This document shows positions 1 to 10,658 of a DNA stretch of 64,000 bases, in pieces. The notes beneath the pieces were generated by a model. It made no database searches. It saw only the letters and a list, made by a program, of their open reading frames with translations, and was not told the origin of the DNA. The translations under genes and the position numbers were made by a program. The DNA comes from Reticulitermes speratus (taxonomy: Eukaryota > Arthropoda > Insecta > Blattodea > Rhinotermitidae), in contig JAJKFL010000010.1 in NCBI GenBank assembly GCA_021186555.1, forward strand, positions 22,112,586 through 22,176,585, written 5' to 3'. The stretch's first letter is position 1, and every line of letters starts with the position of its first letter.

Positions 1-690
1 TCGATGAGAATTCATGTTAATAATTTCTGAATATGACGGTGACCACCATGTTAGTCAAGACACTCCTGCTGTCGCAATGGAAAGGATGTCATGATACATA
101 ACATTTTCTTAGTGATCCCTTGAATACACTCCCGAATTTGCTGTTTTGAGTCATAAGTATTGACAGGACATTTTTCTTACATCCTGCTTTCAAGTTGGAA
201 GTTGTCCAGTACTGCCATAAAATGAGAGGGTGGGCCATGATGTCCACGAAATGAGAAGTGAGTCTGCCTGGAAATATTGTCCTGTTGCATGTAAATCTGT
301 GCTGTGTGAACAGTTGCTCCAAACATCATTGTACTTGATGACTGTGAGTATGGAGGCGCCACTTAGCAGGCAAGCTGGTTTTCCAGTTTCATATGCTGTC
401 AGGTGTTCCTGGTATACCTGGCCCACCCACTCACTTGATCTTGCAGTACCAGACTACTTTTTTTGGGTCTATACCAAAAGGAAGGTATAATGACCATGTC
501 CTGCAAATTTTGATGACAAAGTAGCACATTTGGGAATGTGTTCAAGGGATCCATGAAGAAATGCTACAACATGTTATGACATCCTTTCCATCGTGACTGC
601 GTGAGTGTACTGAATGACATTGTGGTCACCTGTAGAGGGTCATATTCAAACAGTAATGATTAACAGGAATTCTCATGGACATGAAATGTA
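1..690. mobile_element. Fold-back remnant of two mariner-like transposase 3' ends
   Basis: The first about 180 bases reappear in reverse complement at about 500-680: GAGAATTC...GGTGACCAC near 5-45 pairs with 620-675, and GGAAAGGATGTCAT near 80 pairs with 580-595. Translation of the minus strand (about 180-360) gives a QQD...GPPSHF-like stretch. The plus strand (about 375-490) gives a WPTHSLDLAVPDYFFW stretch. Both resemble the C-terminal catalytic part of mariner/Tc1-type transposases (QDGAPPH and W.P.SPDL.P.D). Two diverged copies therefore lie tail to tail. Neither has an intact reading frame, so this is a dead element. The mariner assignment is by motif only. Confidence 0.6.
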
Positions 691-699
691 TCTACCAGT

Positions 700-1163
700 G
701 TTAATAAAATTTTTCCACTTTGCCTTAAAAGTGTTATTTCATTTCAAAAACTGTCAGGCATTTCTGGGTCACCTTTTGTGTGGAAAATAATGAAGAAATA
801 AAAAAAATTCTCTAATCCTGAATGTAGCTCCTGAGTATATTCTAGTTATAATGAATCTATTTATATTTATTTATGGTTTTTCAAAGTTCCCAAACATTAC
901 ATCCTGCTGAAATTTAAATATTTTTGATTCTTTGAATTTCTGAAATTAGGGATATACAACTGGTATTCTTGGAATTTATGGCTGACTGCTTATCATATTC
1001 TCAAGAAGGACTCTGCCCCACAGTGTTTGTGAGGAATCATTTTCATACTCTTAAAGCAGAAAGTCTATACGAGAACAGCGAGTATCATTTGATGCCATGC
1101 AGAGCAGTTAGTGAGAGTGTATCCTGTATCATGTCGTGAGCATGCGCTGTCATGCGATAAGGT
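700..1163. other. Intergenic, no gene seen
   Basis: AT-rich sequence without a convincing coding signal. A short stretch near 990-1015 (TTCTCAAGAAGGACTCTGC) matches the 3' tail of the LINE family found elsewhere in this window, so a small LINE scrap is possible. The region may hold the promoter of the zinc-finger gene, but no clear core motif was recognised. Confidence 0.4.
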
Positions 1164-3938
1164 ATGGTGGTTTTACAGAACTCCACGGATTTTGTGAAAA
1201 GCGAGCCTGGTTTAAGTAGTGAGTCGTTTTCTCCTTCACGTGATGAATGTCATGTCATCAATATAAAGGTTGAGGATCTCCCAGTTTTAGAAGAAGAAGA
1301 AGAAGAAGAAGAGGAGGAGGAGGAAGATCCTGAGCCAGTAATCTCACCATCCATAGACACTGAACATGAGGTGAGTTTTGTATGTATGTGTGTGTGTGTG
1401 TGACAGAGAGAGAGGCACATGCGTGTCCATTGTTAGCCACGTTTCAGAAGTATATATAATTGTTTTTTGGTATCATCTCTATCTCTGTGTATCCTCATGA
1501 GAAAGCTCTATGCAGGTGGATGGATTTTGAAGAACCCTTTTTTCATGTTCCTTACAAAGTAAAATCGCCTTACGCGGAGACCCCATCTGTCTGTGACCTC
1601 ATATTAGCGACTAAATGTTGTCTAATTTTTATGAAATTTGGTACAAGTTCACGGGTCTGAGCAACGTGCGCATTACACTTGCAGGCTGCTGACATTAAAT
1701 TTCCTTGTTGTCCACCTGTGTGAAATATTAAGGGCTAGTTGTAGGTCAAGGGCCTGGAACCCCCTCCCCTTCCCCCTCATCCTCCCCACCCCTCCTCCCC
1801 CTCCTCTCCATTCTTCTTCTCCTTCTCCTCCCATGGACACATCTTCTGCTTGTTATTCTTTCGTGACAAGTGGTATGTAGATACTGCTTTCAGATGCTGT
1901 GTTGTGTGCTGGTGGATTGTCATGCTGAGAAGATATTTTTCATATGTTAATCTGAATTAATTGGCTTACAAAAGATTATGAAGGCAGTGATTTCTGCGCC
2001 AGATACAGTAGACATTAAAAGTAGCATTTCTAGTTGCATTTTTACATATTGATATACAAGTGAAGTGTATCAGTATGTATGTATACATATTGAATGTGTA
2101 ATACCATGGTACATGGGTAGCTGTTGTGTCGTGTGTATGAACAGTTAATATCATGGTAAATATGTGACAGTTGAATAGGATTTGAAATCTACATGAATAT
2201 TATAAATTTATTTACTTTTACAAAAGAAATGCAAAGAAATATAAGAATGCTGTCTAGACAGAAGTTTATTAAGTGCCACCCTCAGGCCAAGCATTGGGGT
2301 ACAGAGTTACATCACACCCAAGGGTGACAGCATGAACAATGACTCACAGAGGAGATTCACTTTATGGTGACAGCATAACTCCTCATGTAGAAGAGGAGAT
2401 ACAGTAGTTTATGAAATGACATTAGGTAGACTTCTTTAAGCCATGTCAGAGCGTGAATTTTGATGATGAACTTAAGTAGCATTACATTTGTTAACGTGTT
2501 TTCTAAGCCCGACGAAACACTCTCGATTCTAGATTCATACTGGCAAGACTGCCCGAATCTTCGACGAAATCAAGCACTTAATGAACCGTCCCTACAGTTT
2601 CACCAACCTGATCGCTGTCACCACCCATTTGCTCCACTCAGCAGTACCTGTACTTGTAATTGTGATCTGCAAGAATCCTGGGTACAACACCTTGTACAAT
2701 TTGGTGTAGCCGAACATTGCGTTCGAGTCCCTGTCGAGCCTCCCCACCCCTGTATGTCGAAAGGGAAACATTTGTGTGTGTCGAGCCTCAGCCTGAGGAA
2801 GGACCCTCTGACCATCTAGTTTCACTTTATGATATGGGTGGAGGTACAGAGGGCAATAAGAAAAGGGACTGAGGTTGGAGATGGGGGGGGGGGGGGGGGG
2901 GGGGGAAGAAAGAAAGGCAGGCGAAGACCCAGCAACTGGCAACAGTTGGTTTTTAGAAAAAGAAGTCTGTGGGTCCAGTTGTAGCCGGCTCTGATATATA
3001 TATTTGATGAGGCTAAATAAAGGTTGAACCTCAATTGAAAGTGAGCTATCTCGCCATTGAGGGTACTAGAGCGACCAGCAACGGACGGCCACTTTGGTAA
3101 AGAACGCATTTCCTGTAATGTAATAATTATTTACTACGTTCATGTTATGCTGTGTTGTTATGATTTGTCCTCATATTTTTGTCTTTTTGTACTTCAACAG
3201 AGTACTTTGAATGAACATGTCATGGATGGTAAGGACCTTCGGTATCCCTGCCATGTCTGCAATAAATCATTCAGTAGGAAGAGTTACATGAAGACACATC
3301 AGGACATACACAGTGGGAAGCATTCATATCACTGTGATGTGTGTGGTAAGACATTCAGTCTTGAGAGGTATCTGAAGACACACCAACGTAGACATAGGGG
3401 GGAATTTCCATGTCTGTGTGTTGTGTGCAATAAGTCGTTCATTCAGAAGGGTGATCTGAAGAGACACCTACGGATACATAGTGGGGATCGTCCATATCTC
3501 TGTAGTGTGTGCAATAAATCATTTATTCAGAAGGGTGGTCTGAAGAGACATCTGCGCATACACAGTGGCGAGCATCCATATACGTGTTATATGTGCGGTA
3601 AGGCGTTCGGCGATCAGAGCGTTTGGAAGAGACATCAACTGATGCACGTTCAGGAACAGCCGTATTCTTGTGATGTATGTGGCAAGTCATTCAATAGGAA
3701 GAGTTTTCTGGAGATGCACGTGATGACACACGTGAAGACGGATCATCGCGTGCATAGTAGGGGACGTCCATATACTTGTGATGTGTACAGTAAGTCATTC
3801 AGTATGAACAGCGAACTGAAGGTACGTGAACACCTACATAGTGGGGAGGATCCATATCTTTGTGTTGTGTGTAATAAGTCCTTCAATACTTCAAGTAATC
3901 TGAAGGCACATCAGTGCTTATGTCATTCAGCCATCTAA
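1164..3938 (+). CDS. C2H2 zinc-finger protein, two visible coding exons
   Basis: Probable DNA-binding nuclear protein. Exon 1 is 1164-1370 (ATG at 1164, donor GAG|GTGAGT). Exon 2 is 3201-3938 (acceptor TTCAACAG). Both join in phase 0 to give 314 residues. The first 69 residues contain two short acidic K-x-E motifs (VKSEPG and IKVEDL) and a run of 12 or more Glu encoded by a GAA/GAG repeat. Exon 2 encodes eight consecutive C2H2 units with TGEKP-like linkers (SGEHP, SGDRP). Finger 7 has lost its second Cys (CDVYSKSF), and finger 6 has an enlarged linker to finger 7. The last finger ends four residues before the stop. The ATG at 1164 could be internal to a longer upstream exon, so the true start is uncertain. 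Degenerate fingers continue beyond the stop. No orthologue can be named, since this is a fast-evolving family. Confidence 0.8.
1293..1328 (+). repeat. GAA/GAG trinucleotide repeat inside coding exon
   Basis: A run of GAA then GAG codons encodes an uninterrupted poly-Glu tract in the acidic N-terminal region of the zinc-finger gene. Such repeats are prone to length change. Confidence 0.9.
1371..3200 (+). other. Intron of the zinc-finger gene
   Basis: Bounded by GTGAGT and TTCAACAG. It holds a pyrimidine-rich stretch at about 1757-1835 and a pure G run of 23 at 2883-2905. A stretch around 1530-1670 contains a 'TATGAAATTTGGTA' phrase also found near 11140-11155, suggesting an unclassified dispersed repeat. 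Open frames inside are short and unconvincing. Confidence 0.6.
2883..2905. repeat. Poly-G run (23 G)
   Basis: An uninterrupted G23 run within the zinc-finger intron. Its length is likely unreliable in the assembly. A similar G run is at about 4900-4916. Confidence 0.9.
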
Positions 3939-3941
3939 CAG

Positions 3942-4080
3942 TCCTGAAGGTCTATCTATACATGCATAGTGGGATGAGTCCGTATTGCTTTGATGGGCAT
4001 ATTAAGTCATTCAGTGAGAAGAATGGTCCAAAAAGATGTAAACACACACGTTGTGGAGAACACTTATATGAATGATGTTC
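3942..4080 (+). pseudogene. Decayed zinc fingers just after the stop codon
   Basis: Immediately downstream of the stop at 3938, translation still shows finger-like phrases: SPYCFDGHIKSFSEKN, then a KRCKHTRCGEHLYE linker-like stretch, followed by stops. Cys and His ligands are incomplete. This looks like former fingers of the same array that fell outside the reading frame after a stop was gained. Confidence 0.6.
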
Positions 4081-4129
4081 AACATGTAAGGTTTCGTAGA
4101 TCGTAAAAATTAAATGAGAAGTTGTTAGA

Positions 4130-4620
4130 GTATTAAATGTAGCTTATTTATTACACTGAATTATTGTTTTTCGACAAAATCCCCAAGAATATCGATGCAT
4201 TTGTTGCATCTTGGCATGAGTTTAGAAATTCTGTAATATTAGGAATCGAGCCATTCTATTTGCTACCTTTCACAAGCAGCCCTTTTCCACTTTTTCGGTA
4301 TTGTGGAACTGGTTCTTTCCCAAGTGTTGCTTCAGCGACCCAAATTAACGATAGTCCAGCGGGGCAAGGTGAGGACTAGAGGGCAGATGATCCCAAAGTT
4401 CCAGAACAGCTCTTGCGTCACTGATATCTGTTCAAACTCTGCGCCATTTTTTGACATGCTGCACTCGCATTATGACATCACCACACACCTCTATCTACTA
4501 GCAGTGGATTCTGGTTAGGTAAGAATGTTTCCCAGTAAAGACTGACTCATGCTATTCTTCGCTGGAACGAGTTTCCATCGTCTTTGCCATTGCACATCAA
4601 CTTATCCCATGAGTAGCATC
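4130..4620 (-). mobile_element. Mariner-family transposase C-terminal remnant
   Basis: Read on the minus strand, about 4380-4260 gives SSPHLAPLDYR then FGSLKQHLGKEPVPQY. Further down, about 4220-4170 gives a CQDATNASIFLGILSK frame, or in the alternative frame RCNKCIDILGDFVEKQ. These match the end of mariner transposases (SPDLAP.DY..FG.LK..L and RW.KCI...GDYVEK). At least one stop and one frameshift interrupt it. It sits inside the decayed zinc-finger tail and may have helped break that array. Confidence 0.6.
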
Positions 4621-4754
4621 TGATTGACTTTCATGCCATTAATTGAATGTTACTGCTACTACAAGTGCTACCTTGTACTGAAAAGTAAGATCTTTGATTA
4701 CGATGGAAGTTACGGGCTAGAGAACTTTATATATTGAACATGCCTCCTGTATAT

Positions 4755-5030
4755 CTGATGTGTGTACTAACTCATTCAGTAATGGGATTGATCTGCAGAG
4801 AGATCTAATCATACATTAGCAGGGAGTATCCATATGTCTGTGATGTGTGTTACGAGTCGTTTGGTGAACATGCTCCGAAGACGTGTATGCCTACGTACGG
4901 GGGGGGGGGGGGGGGTGTCCACGTTCCTGTCACGTTTTTAATAAATCATTCGGTGTTTTCTGAAGGTACATCAGTGCATATAGATAAGGAATCATCCATA
5001 ATTCTGTTATGTGTATGGTACAGAATTTGA
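4755..5030 (+). pseudogene. Second block of decayed zinc fingers
   Basis: Translation gives EYPYVCDVCYESFGEHAPK near 4828-4885, followed by further finger-like scraps split by stops and by a poly-G run at about 4900-4916. The YxCDVCxxSF core matches the fingers of the gene at 3201-3938. This suggests the ancestral array was longer and is now separated by the mariner insertion. Confidence 0.55.
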
Positions 5031-5062
5031 GGTGTAAGATAGTGTTCTGTGATATATATACA

Positions 5063-5884
5063 CAGTAGAACCCAGATAAGAAGTCCCCGCATAAGAAGTT
5101 TTCCCCTGTAAGAAGTCTGATTTTTAAAGTCCTGAAATAAAATGTATAATGTGTACATTAATTTTTCCCGGATATGAAGCTTCCCGCTTATCAAGTTTTC
5201 CCGCCTAAGAAGTCGAATCTCATGATACCAAGAGTATGATTTTTTTATGAAATTTTACCCGTTTAATAAGTTTTTAAAGATATGTATTAAAACATTTAAT
5301 TTCCAAAGTTTTATTTCCTTCAAATATGAAAAATCTTAAGTTGCTGTTGATTCATCATCACTTGCTATCTGACTATCGATATAAGCTATGATGCGATTGT
5401 GCGATCGATCTCTACTGAGGTGCCCCACACGGCAACACGCTGCTTTAAGTCTCGAACAGTAACACGCTGGTTACGTCAATTGAACCAATTGATAGGTGCT
5501 ACTGTGTATTACTATCTGCATACATCTGTCTACTACTGAATCCCAGAAAACTGTTGCAATTACGGTAAGTTATATGCATTACGTTGTCTCTTTAGATGCT
5601 GTTGGTGGTGTTTACGTTGTTTAATAACTGCAGTCATTAGTGTGTACGAGTCTTTTTTTGTATTTTAATTGGTTACTTTTTCATTATATTTATCGTTATT
5701 GCAGTAATCATGACCCAGAAAGAAATAAAACGCAAAGCCTTATCACTGGAAGAGGAGTTGAGGTTGTTTAATATACTAGTTACTGTCCTATTGCTTTTAA
5801 TAAGCTTCCCTCTTAATAAGTCTTCCCGCTTAAGAAGTCCCTAATCCTCTGGTCCCTTGAAGACTTCTTAACAGGGTTCTACTG
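5063..5884 (+). mobile_element. Deleted pogo/Tigger-like DNA transposon
   Basis: The termini are inverted repeats: CAGTAGAACCCAGATAAGAAGT at the left end and its near-reverse-complement TTCTTAACAGGGTTCTACTG at the right end. CAGTAGAACC-type ends are typical of pogo/Tigger elements. Subterminal AAGAAGT/ACTTCTT motifs recur inside. Near the right end, an ATG at 5710 opens with MTQKEIKRKALSLEEELRLF, which resembles the start of the CENP-B/Tigger helix-turn-helix domain. The frame then runs straight into the 3' terminus, so nearly all of the transposase is deleted. The expected flanking TA duplication is not clean on the left. Non-autonomous. Confidence 0.75.
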
Positions 5885-7239
5885 TATCTGAATATCAACT
5901 GAATACTGTGTAGCAGTATGCTCGGGGATTGTAACATTGTGACATGCGTTTGTAGCAGGGAGGATTCAGAGTCCAGTGTAAGGGAATGATATAATGAAAA
6001 TTATGAGCATATCACATTGTGTTGCTTTCTTCACCATAATTCTTGTTACACACTTCAAATGACCATGGCTCTGACACTCGGCATACAGTCGTAATCATTT
6101 TATCTGTTCTGTAGGAATTACCACTTCCAAAATAAGAAGTGTGTTAAAACAAAGCAAATATAGAGGCAGTGTCAAAGTGAATGCTCCCATTACTTCTAGG
6201 CTGTGACTACAGTGATGTACCTGGGGGGAAGGGGGGAGTGGTGCAGCGGCAAAATGAATATTTTTTAAATGAAAAAGTTTGATTTTCTGCCCGCAACAAA
6301 TTTTATAAATATCGAGCCAAGTAAAAACGGCAGTCAGCAACTAACTGTGATTTTCTTTAAATCCTTAATTTCTGTTGGGATGGTCGTTATGAATACTTGA
6401 CCAAGGCGCCAAAATCTAGCTACGCCGGCGTGTGGGTACGTTTCCTAACTTGTTTACATCAGTGTTCTGGTATTGGCCGTTCTATGTTGTGACATAGGGC
6501 TCTGTAATTGTCAGTTGATGCCATACAGTAAAGAAATTAACTCTCTGAAGACAAAAATTAATTTAAATTTTATGTAATGATTTTTTTAGTATCTCACAGA
6601 GAACAGCTTGCTTCCATTAGAAAAACTAGTCAGTTAATGTTGTACAGTGAAATAATCACTGTTTGTTCTGAGATCCACACAAAACACATAAATACACTGT
6701 GTGGGCAGAACGTAGAATTTGTGACTGTTAAACATGGTGGTACATATAGTAACCACTGGGCTTTAGGTGAGTACATATAAAGATTCAGTCCGTACCGCGC
6801 AGTAAACACACTCCGTCTCAGTTATACAAACCAGTCAGTTAATGTTGTACAGTGAAATAATCACCTTGCACAGCGATCAGCCTGTTTGTTTTCTGCCCTG
6901 TAAACTTTTTCATTGTTACGTGTTTCTCCATTGACGAAAGGTTGGAAAAATGCTGTAGGGTCACACAGTGCCATACGTGAAAGTGACTTGCTTGAGATAA
7001 ACTCAAAACACTTCTGTTTTTACCTTGACTTGTATCGACATCCTGAGGTCCACACGATTAACCACACAGGATTAAAATTACACAGGGCCTTTCTTTTATC
7101 GCTGTTCTGAGCACCGCAGCTGTCACGGGATTTCCCGGCAGATGAAGGCTTTCTGTGCGATAAAGCTGCCGTCCTCGGTGCTGCGATAAAAGAAGTATTT
7201 TCTTCTTGTAGAGGCTAAAATCTGTGATATAAATGCCGC
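5885..7239. other. Intergenic repeats, no gene seen
   Basis: About 6205-6430 looks like a degenerate short DNA element: a CAGTGATGTACCTGGGG-like left end faces TCTAGCTACGCCGGCG on the right, reminiscent of CAGTGGCGTAGCTAGG-type termini. About 6560-6790 belongs to a dispersed family with another copy at about 57085-57300. A 31-bp stretch beginning AGTCAGTTAATGTTGTACAG is directly repeated at about 6628-6659 and 6833-6864. The rest is unassigned. Confidence 0.5.
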
Positions 7240-9660
7240 TTACCAGCAGCTTTCCTTTTTCATGGAAATCATCTCTAACAAGAAAATTATTACACTTCCA
7301 GACAATCCTACAGCCAGTATATAGAATGCCAATTGCAGATCTTTAAGTGAAAACACTTTTGGAGTCTCTTTATTCATCTCAGCTATTTCTGTGAGATTTG
7401 TTGCATCGTATTTTTCGTGCATGTCGGCGCTGGGTGGCGTCATCTGTTTCCAATGCTCCACTATTCCCGCCTCCACTAACCTAGCAATACCTTTGTTGAT
7501 GTAAGGTAGATACGGCGATCCTCTTGGCATCAGATACCCGAGAAAGTAGTGACGTGGACATTCCTTAACAGCGTGCAGGAGAAGAGAGCCTTCACTCGAT
7601 CGGTATTTGTCCAATACAGCGCCGTCTCTATAGTCCATCTCCCTTGCCACGACTGCGACGTTTCGTTCCGTATAAGCTACACTCCACAAGTTAATCGTAC
7701 TGACTGCCACCTTCACCCTTCTGGACAGCCTGTCCATCGTGGGGTTAATATCATACGTCGTCACCGTGCTATTTATTTGAGCAGGCCCAAACGTGTCTAT
7801 TAAGGACGGCGATTTGGTGTAGATACTTAAACCTGAGGCCTCTAGTTCCTTGAGAGTGTTTATATCCGGATAGTAATAGGGTTTTGTCATCGCTGTGACC
7901 AACATGCTCTGCATTGCGCTCGTTAAGACCAGACCAAACACAAGACAAGATCCCAAGAATATTCTCTGTGAGGTAACAATTGGAACACGTGGGAACGGCG
8001 AAGAAACGAAAGGACGGAACATCTCCATAAGTGTTATTGACCAGCCGATATTACTTTTCAACGATTTTGATTCGAAACAGCTTCGGGCTTGGTTTATTAG
8101 AAAGTAGAAGCAGACATTGATGATGTATAGTCCAAGAACACCCAGAGCAACTGTCGAATCTACTGGCCGAAATATTGTCAACCACTTTGGCACGCGGTTA
8201 GCTTTAGGAACAATGATACACACCTTATCAGAATATGCGCTGTGTGTGAATAGTATTTTGTCAGATCCGTAAACTTTTATAAACACGCCGTTCATCGAGA
8301 TGTCTGCTCTTCCTTGCACAATATCTCCAATTTCACCGGTGAGTGTACCATTTTGTGTGGCGTATCCATATAGCTCTCCGTCTGAGGGATGCTGAATTAC
8401 TGGGGTAAAATTGAGGTACGTCGCCAGGCTATAGAGGAGAGATGCGTCCATTCCCGTATAAGTGATAGTACATTTTTTGTCATCGAGATGGCACTCCGCT
8501 CTTGGTACGACTGTTGGGAAGCGATGGAACATAACAACGCGAAGCGGGTATCCGTAAAATTTTGGAATGGAGTTCTTCGACGGAATTTCACTTCCGTTGA
8601 GAGTGAGAATTGTTCCTTTTTGTATACTTTCATGCGTCGGTAGGAATGGATTGTAAACGGTTACCCTCTCAGATACTACGTACCGATTGCGTATTACCGA
8701 AGCTGTCATAATGATGACATTCATGACCTTGAAATCTTCCCACAACCTCTGTAAAAGCTTTCTGCATCGAACCTTGAATTCATTGGTTGAATCGTATCTA
8801 AACTGCACGCGCAAGAGAATGATGAATTTTATTTTTGAATTCCACTTGATGATTTTTGTTAGGTAATTGAAGTATCTCATTACAGAATTCTCATTCTCCG
8901 CGATGATCAAGTAATTATCACATGAAAAATGTGTACTTTGCATACTGTTAAACTGAGTAGCTAGTGGGTACATGGGTTGGTAACATCTGGAAATGTCTTT
9001 GTGGCTATTACCGTTTTCGGCGAAAGGATGCGAGCAAATCGGAAGGTCAGTTTTTTTAAGAACTTCATTATGTCTTGAATTGACTATATGCTGTGTTGAT
9101 GTGTGTTTGGCTGTTCTCTTTGGCTCTTCTGTCATTTTGCGTTGAACATCATATTCATCAGCTATGGCTTTTGACTTTCTTCTATACGGGGAAGCCTTCA
9201 TTCCTGTTCCCTGTTTCCTTAATCTGTAGATATGGTGAACACATCTGTCTTTAGAAAGACCTGTATTTGCCCCGTATTGATGTCTTGAATTAAAATCATT
9301 TGTGGATTTGTTGTTAAGAATCTGACGATGTGAAATGTGCTTCTTAGGATGAATTTTAACAAAAGATGTTTTATGTCCCATTGTTGTTAGAGGTGTTGCG
9401 AGATGATTGTGCATTTGTTTTAACAACAATGATGACATGTCACTCACTGTATGTTTACGTGTTTGTAAAGTCACTGCCAGTATCATACGGTTATTAACAA
9501 AATATCGCGAACAAACTCGCCAAAACACTTTGTTGTCAGAAAAGGACACCGATCGTTCAGCTGTGCGAAAGGGCAGTACGAATTCTGACGACACTAATTT
9601 ATATTGTTCAGCCAGTAAGAATGTAATGGCGAATATAAACGCCACAGTGAACATACTCAT
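7240..9660 (-). CDS. Divergent chemosensory ionotropic receptor (IR), single exon
   Basis: Ligand-gated cation channel subunit of the insect IR family, related to ionotropic glutamate receptors and expected in sensory-neuron membranes. The 806-residue frame runs from ATG at 9660 to TAA at 7242 without introns. It starts with a hydrophobic signal-like segment (about 4-17). The first ligand-binding lobe lies around 370-485 (YPLRVVMFHR, GMDASLLYSLATYLNF, GDIVQGRADISMNG). Transmembrane 1 is about 502-523, the pore region about 536-555, TM2 about 566-591 (with AMQSMLVTAMTKP). The second lobe follows, then TM3 about 775-797 and a short cytoplasmic tail. The usual iGluR-binding residues are not obvious, as is common in divergent IRs. 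Unusual is a long, very basic linker (about 100-230). An overlapping ATG at 9654 is an alternative start. Intronless structure fits lineage-expanded divergent IRs. Confidence 0.9.
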   Translation of the reverse strand: MSMFTVAFIFAITFLLAEQYKLVSSEFVLPFRTAERSVSFSDNKVFWRVCSRYFVNNRMILAVTLQTRKHTVSDMSSLLLKQMHNHLATPLTTMGHKTSFVKIHPKKHISHRQILNNKSTNDFNSRHQYGANTGLSKDRCVHHIYRLRKQGTGMKASPYRRKSKAIADEYDVQRKMTEEPKRTAKHTSTQHIVNSRHNEVLKKTDLPICSHPFAENGNSHKDISRCYQPMYPLATQFNSMQSTHFSCDNYLIIAENENSVMRYFNYLTKIIKWNSKIKFIILLRVQFRYDSTNEFKVRCRKLLQRLWEDFKVMNVIIMTASVIRNRYVVSERVTVYNPFLPTHESIQKGTILTLNGSEIPSKNSIPKFYGYPLRVVMFHRFPTVVPRAECHLDDKKCTITYTGMDASLLYSLATYLNFTPVIQHPSDGELYGYATQNGTLTGEIGDIVQGRADISMNGVFIKVYGSDKILFTHSAYSDKVCIIVPKANRVPKWLTIFRPVDSTVALGVLGLYIINVCFYFLINQARSCFESKSLKSNIGWSITLMEMFRPFVSSPFPRVPIVTSQRIFLGSCLVFGLVLTSAMQSMLVTAMTKPYYYPDINTLKELEASGLSIYTKSPSLIDTFGPAQINSTVTTYDINPTMDRLSRRVKVAVSTINLWSVAYTERNVAVVAREMDYRDGAVLDKYRSSEGSLLLHAVKECPRHYFLGYLMPRGSPYLPYINKGIARLVEAGIVEHWKQMTPPSADMHEKYDATNLTEIAEMNKETPKVFSLKDLQLAFYILAVGLSGSVIIFLLEMISMKKESCW

Positions 9661-10295
9661 CTTATATGGGGAAGGTTTTCAGATTTCACAGTCAACCGCT
9701 ATCTTTCCCTAGTCCTCTCTAACTCTTGATGCCCTTATACCGTAATAAATCGTGTTTTTGTAGTAAAACGAACCTTTCTTATGCCGATTTTATACATGTT
9801 TATGTCTCGTACACTTCTAAATTTATTCCTGGTAGACTGAATTTGATTGATTCTTCTTTGCGTCCTTCAGTGATAAACATATTCTCATGCAGTGTGTCTG
9901 AATCACACTTACTCCGTCTTCAAGTTCTTTTTTTGTTAACATGTCAATATGCTTATTTTTTATGCATGTGTAATGGTTGCGTTTTTGTCACGGGATGTCA
10001 CTGTTTGTTTTCCAGTCTTACGTCTTAAGTTGACCTTAATTTTATCGGTAAATAGACTGTGTCGGATAGTTACTAGGGTTGGACAACCTCGACAATCATC
10101 GAACGAGACTGTTACGTTGAGAAAATTGTAGTAGGAACCGTATTTCGTAAAATAAGGTAGAAAACATACGAATGAAATGTATAGATATTATTTTAAAATC
10201 TCCGGCTTCCCCTAACATAATTCTGGCGTGTATGTCGCCTGCACCCACCTTAACGTAAGGCCTGTATTAGCTCTCTCGAAACTCAGTTTCAATTG
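9661..10295. other. Intergenic, nothing recognised
   Basis: Upstream side of the ionotropic receptor. No exon, repeat or promoter motif was recognised with confidence. Confidence 0.5.
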
Positions 10296-10470
10296 TAATC
10301 TGTGGTCTTTTGGGTGATTACACGGCGTGGTGTGGTAATTATTTACCGACGTTTCGGGACAACGTGTCGGTCCCATCTTAACGGGTCGAGATCCAAGAAG
10401 GAAAAGGGTAAATAATTTGGTAAATAATTACCACACTACGCCGTGTAATCACCCAAAAGACCACAGATTA
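10296..10470. repeat. 52-bp near-perfect fold-back with hammerhead-like loop
   Basis: Left arm 10296-10347 (TAATCTGTGGTCTTTTGGGT...) is the reverse complement of the right arm 10419-10470 apart from about one base. The loop, read on the minus strand, holds GGGAC...GTCCC followed by GAAAC. This resembles stem II plus the GAAA box of the hammerhead motif seen at ends of Penelope-like elements and retrozymes. The CTGATGA box is degenerate here (CGTTAAGA). Confidence 0.7.
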
Positions 10471-10658
10471 CATCAACATCGCAGCGGAAGCCTGAAATCA
10501 GTTTCAGTTATTCTATCTTGTTCCTTTATAGTTTACTTAATTCTGCCGCGGCGATTACAGCTTGTAAAGTTGGAACTTTTGGCCATGAGATCAAATTTCC
10601 TCTAAAGTAGTACGCTACGTGGGATTGTTTGTTACAGACTAGCGCTGTGCGTCATAAA

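Noticed and set aside
2700..2745. Possible tRNA gene (GCGTTCGAGTCCC resembling box B)
   Set aside because: The nearest box A-like sequence is far too close, and no acceptor or anticodon stem can be formed.
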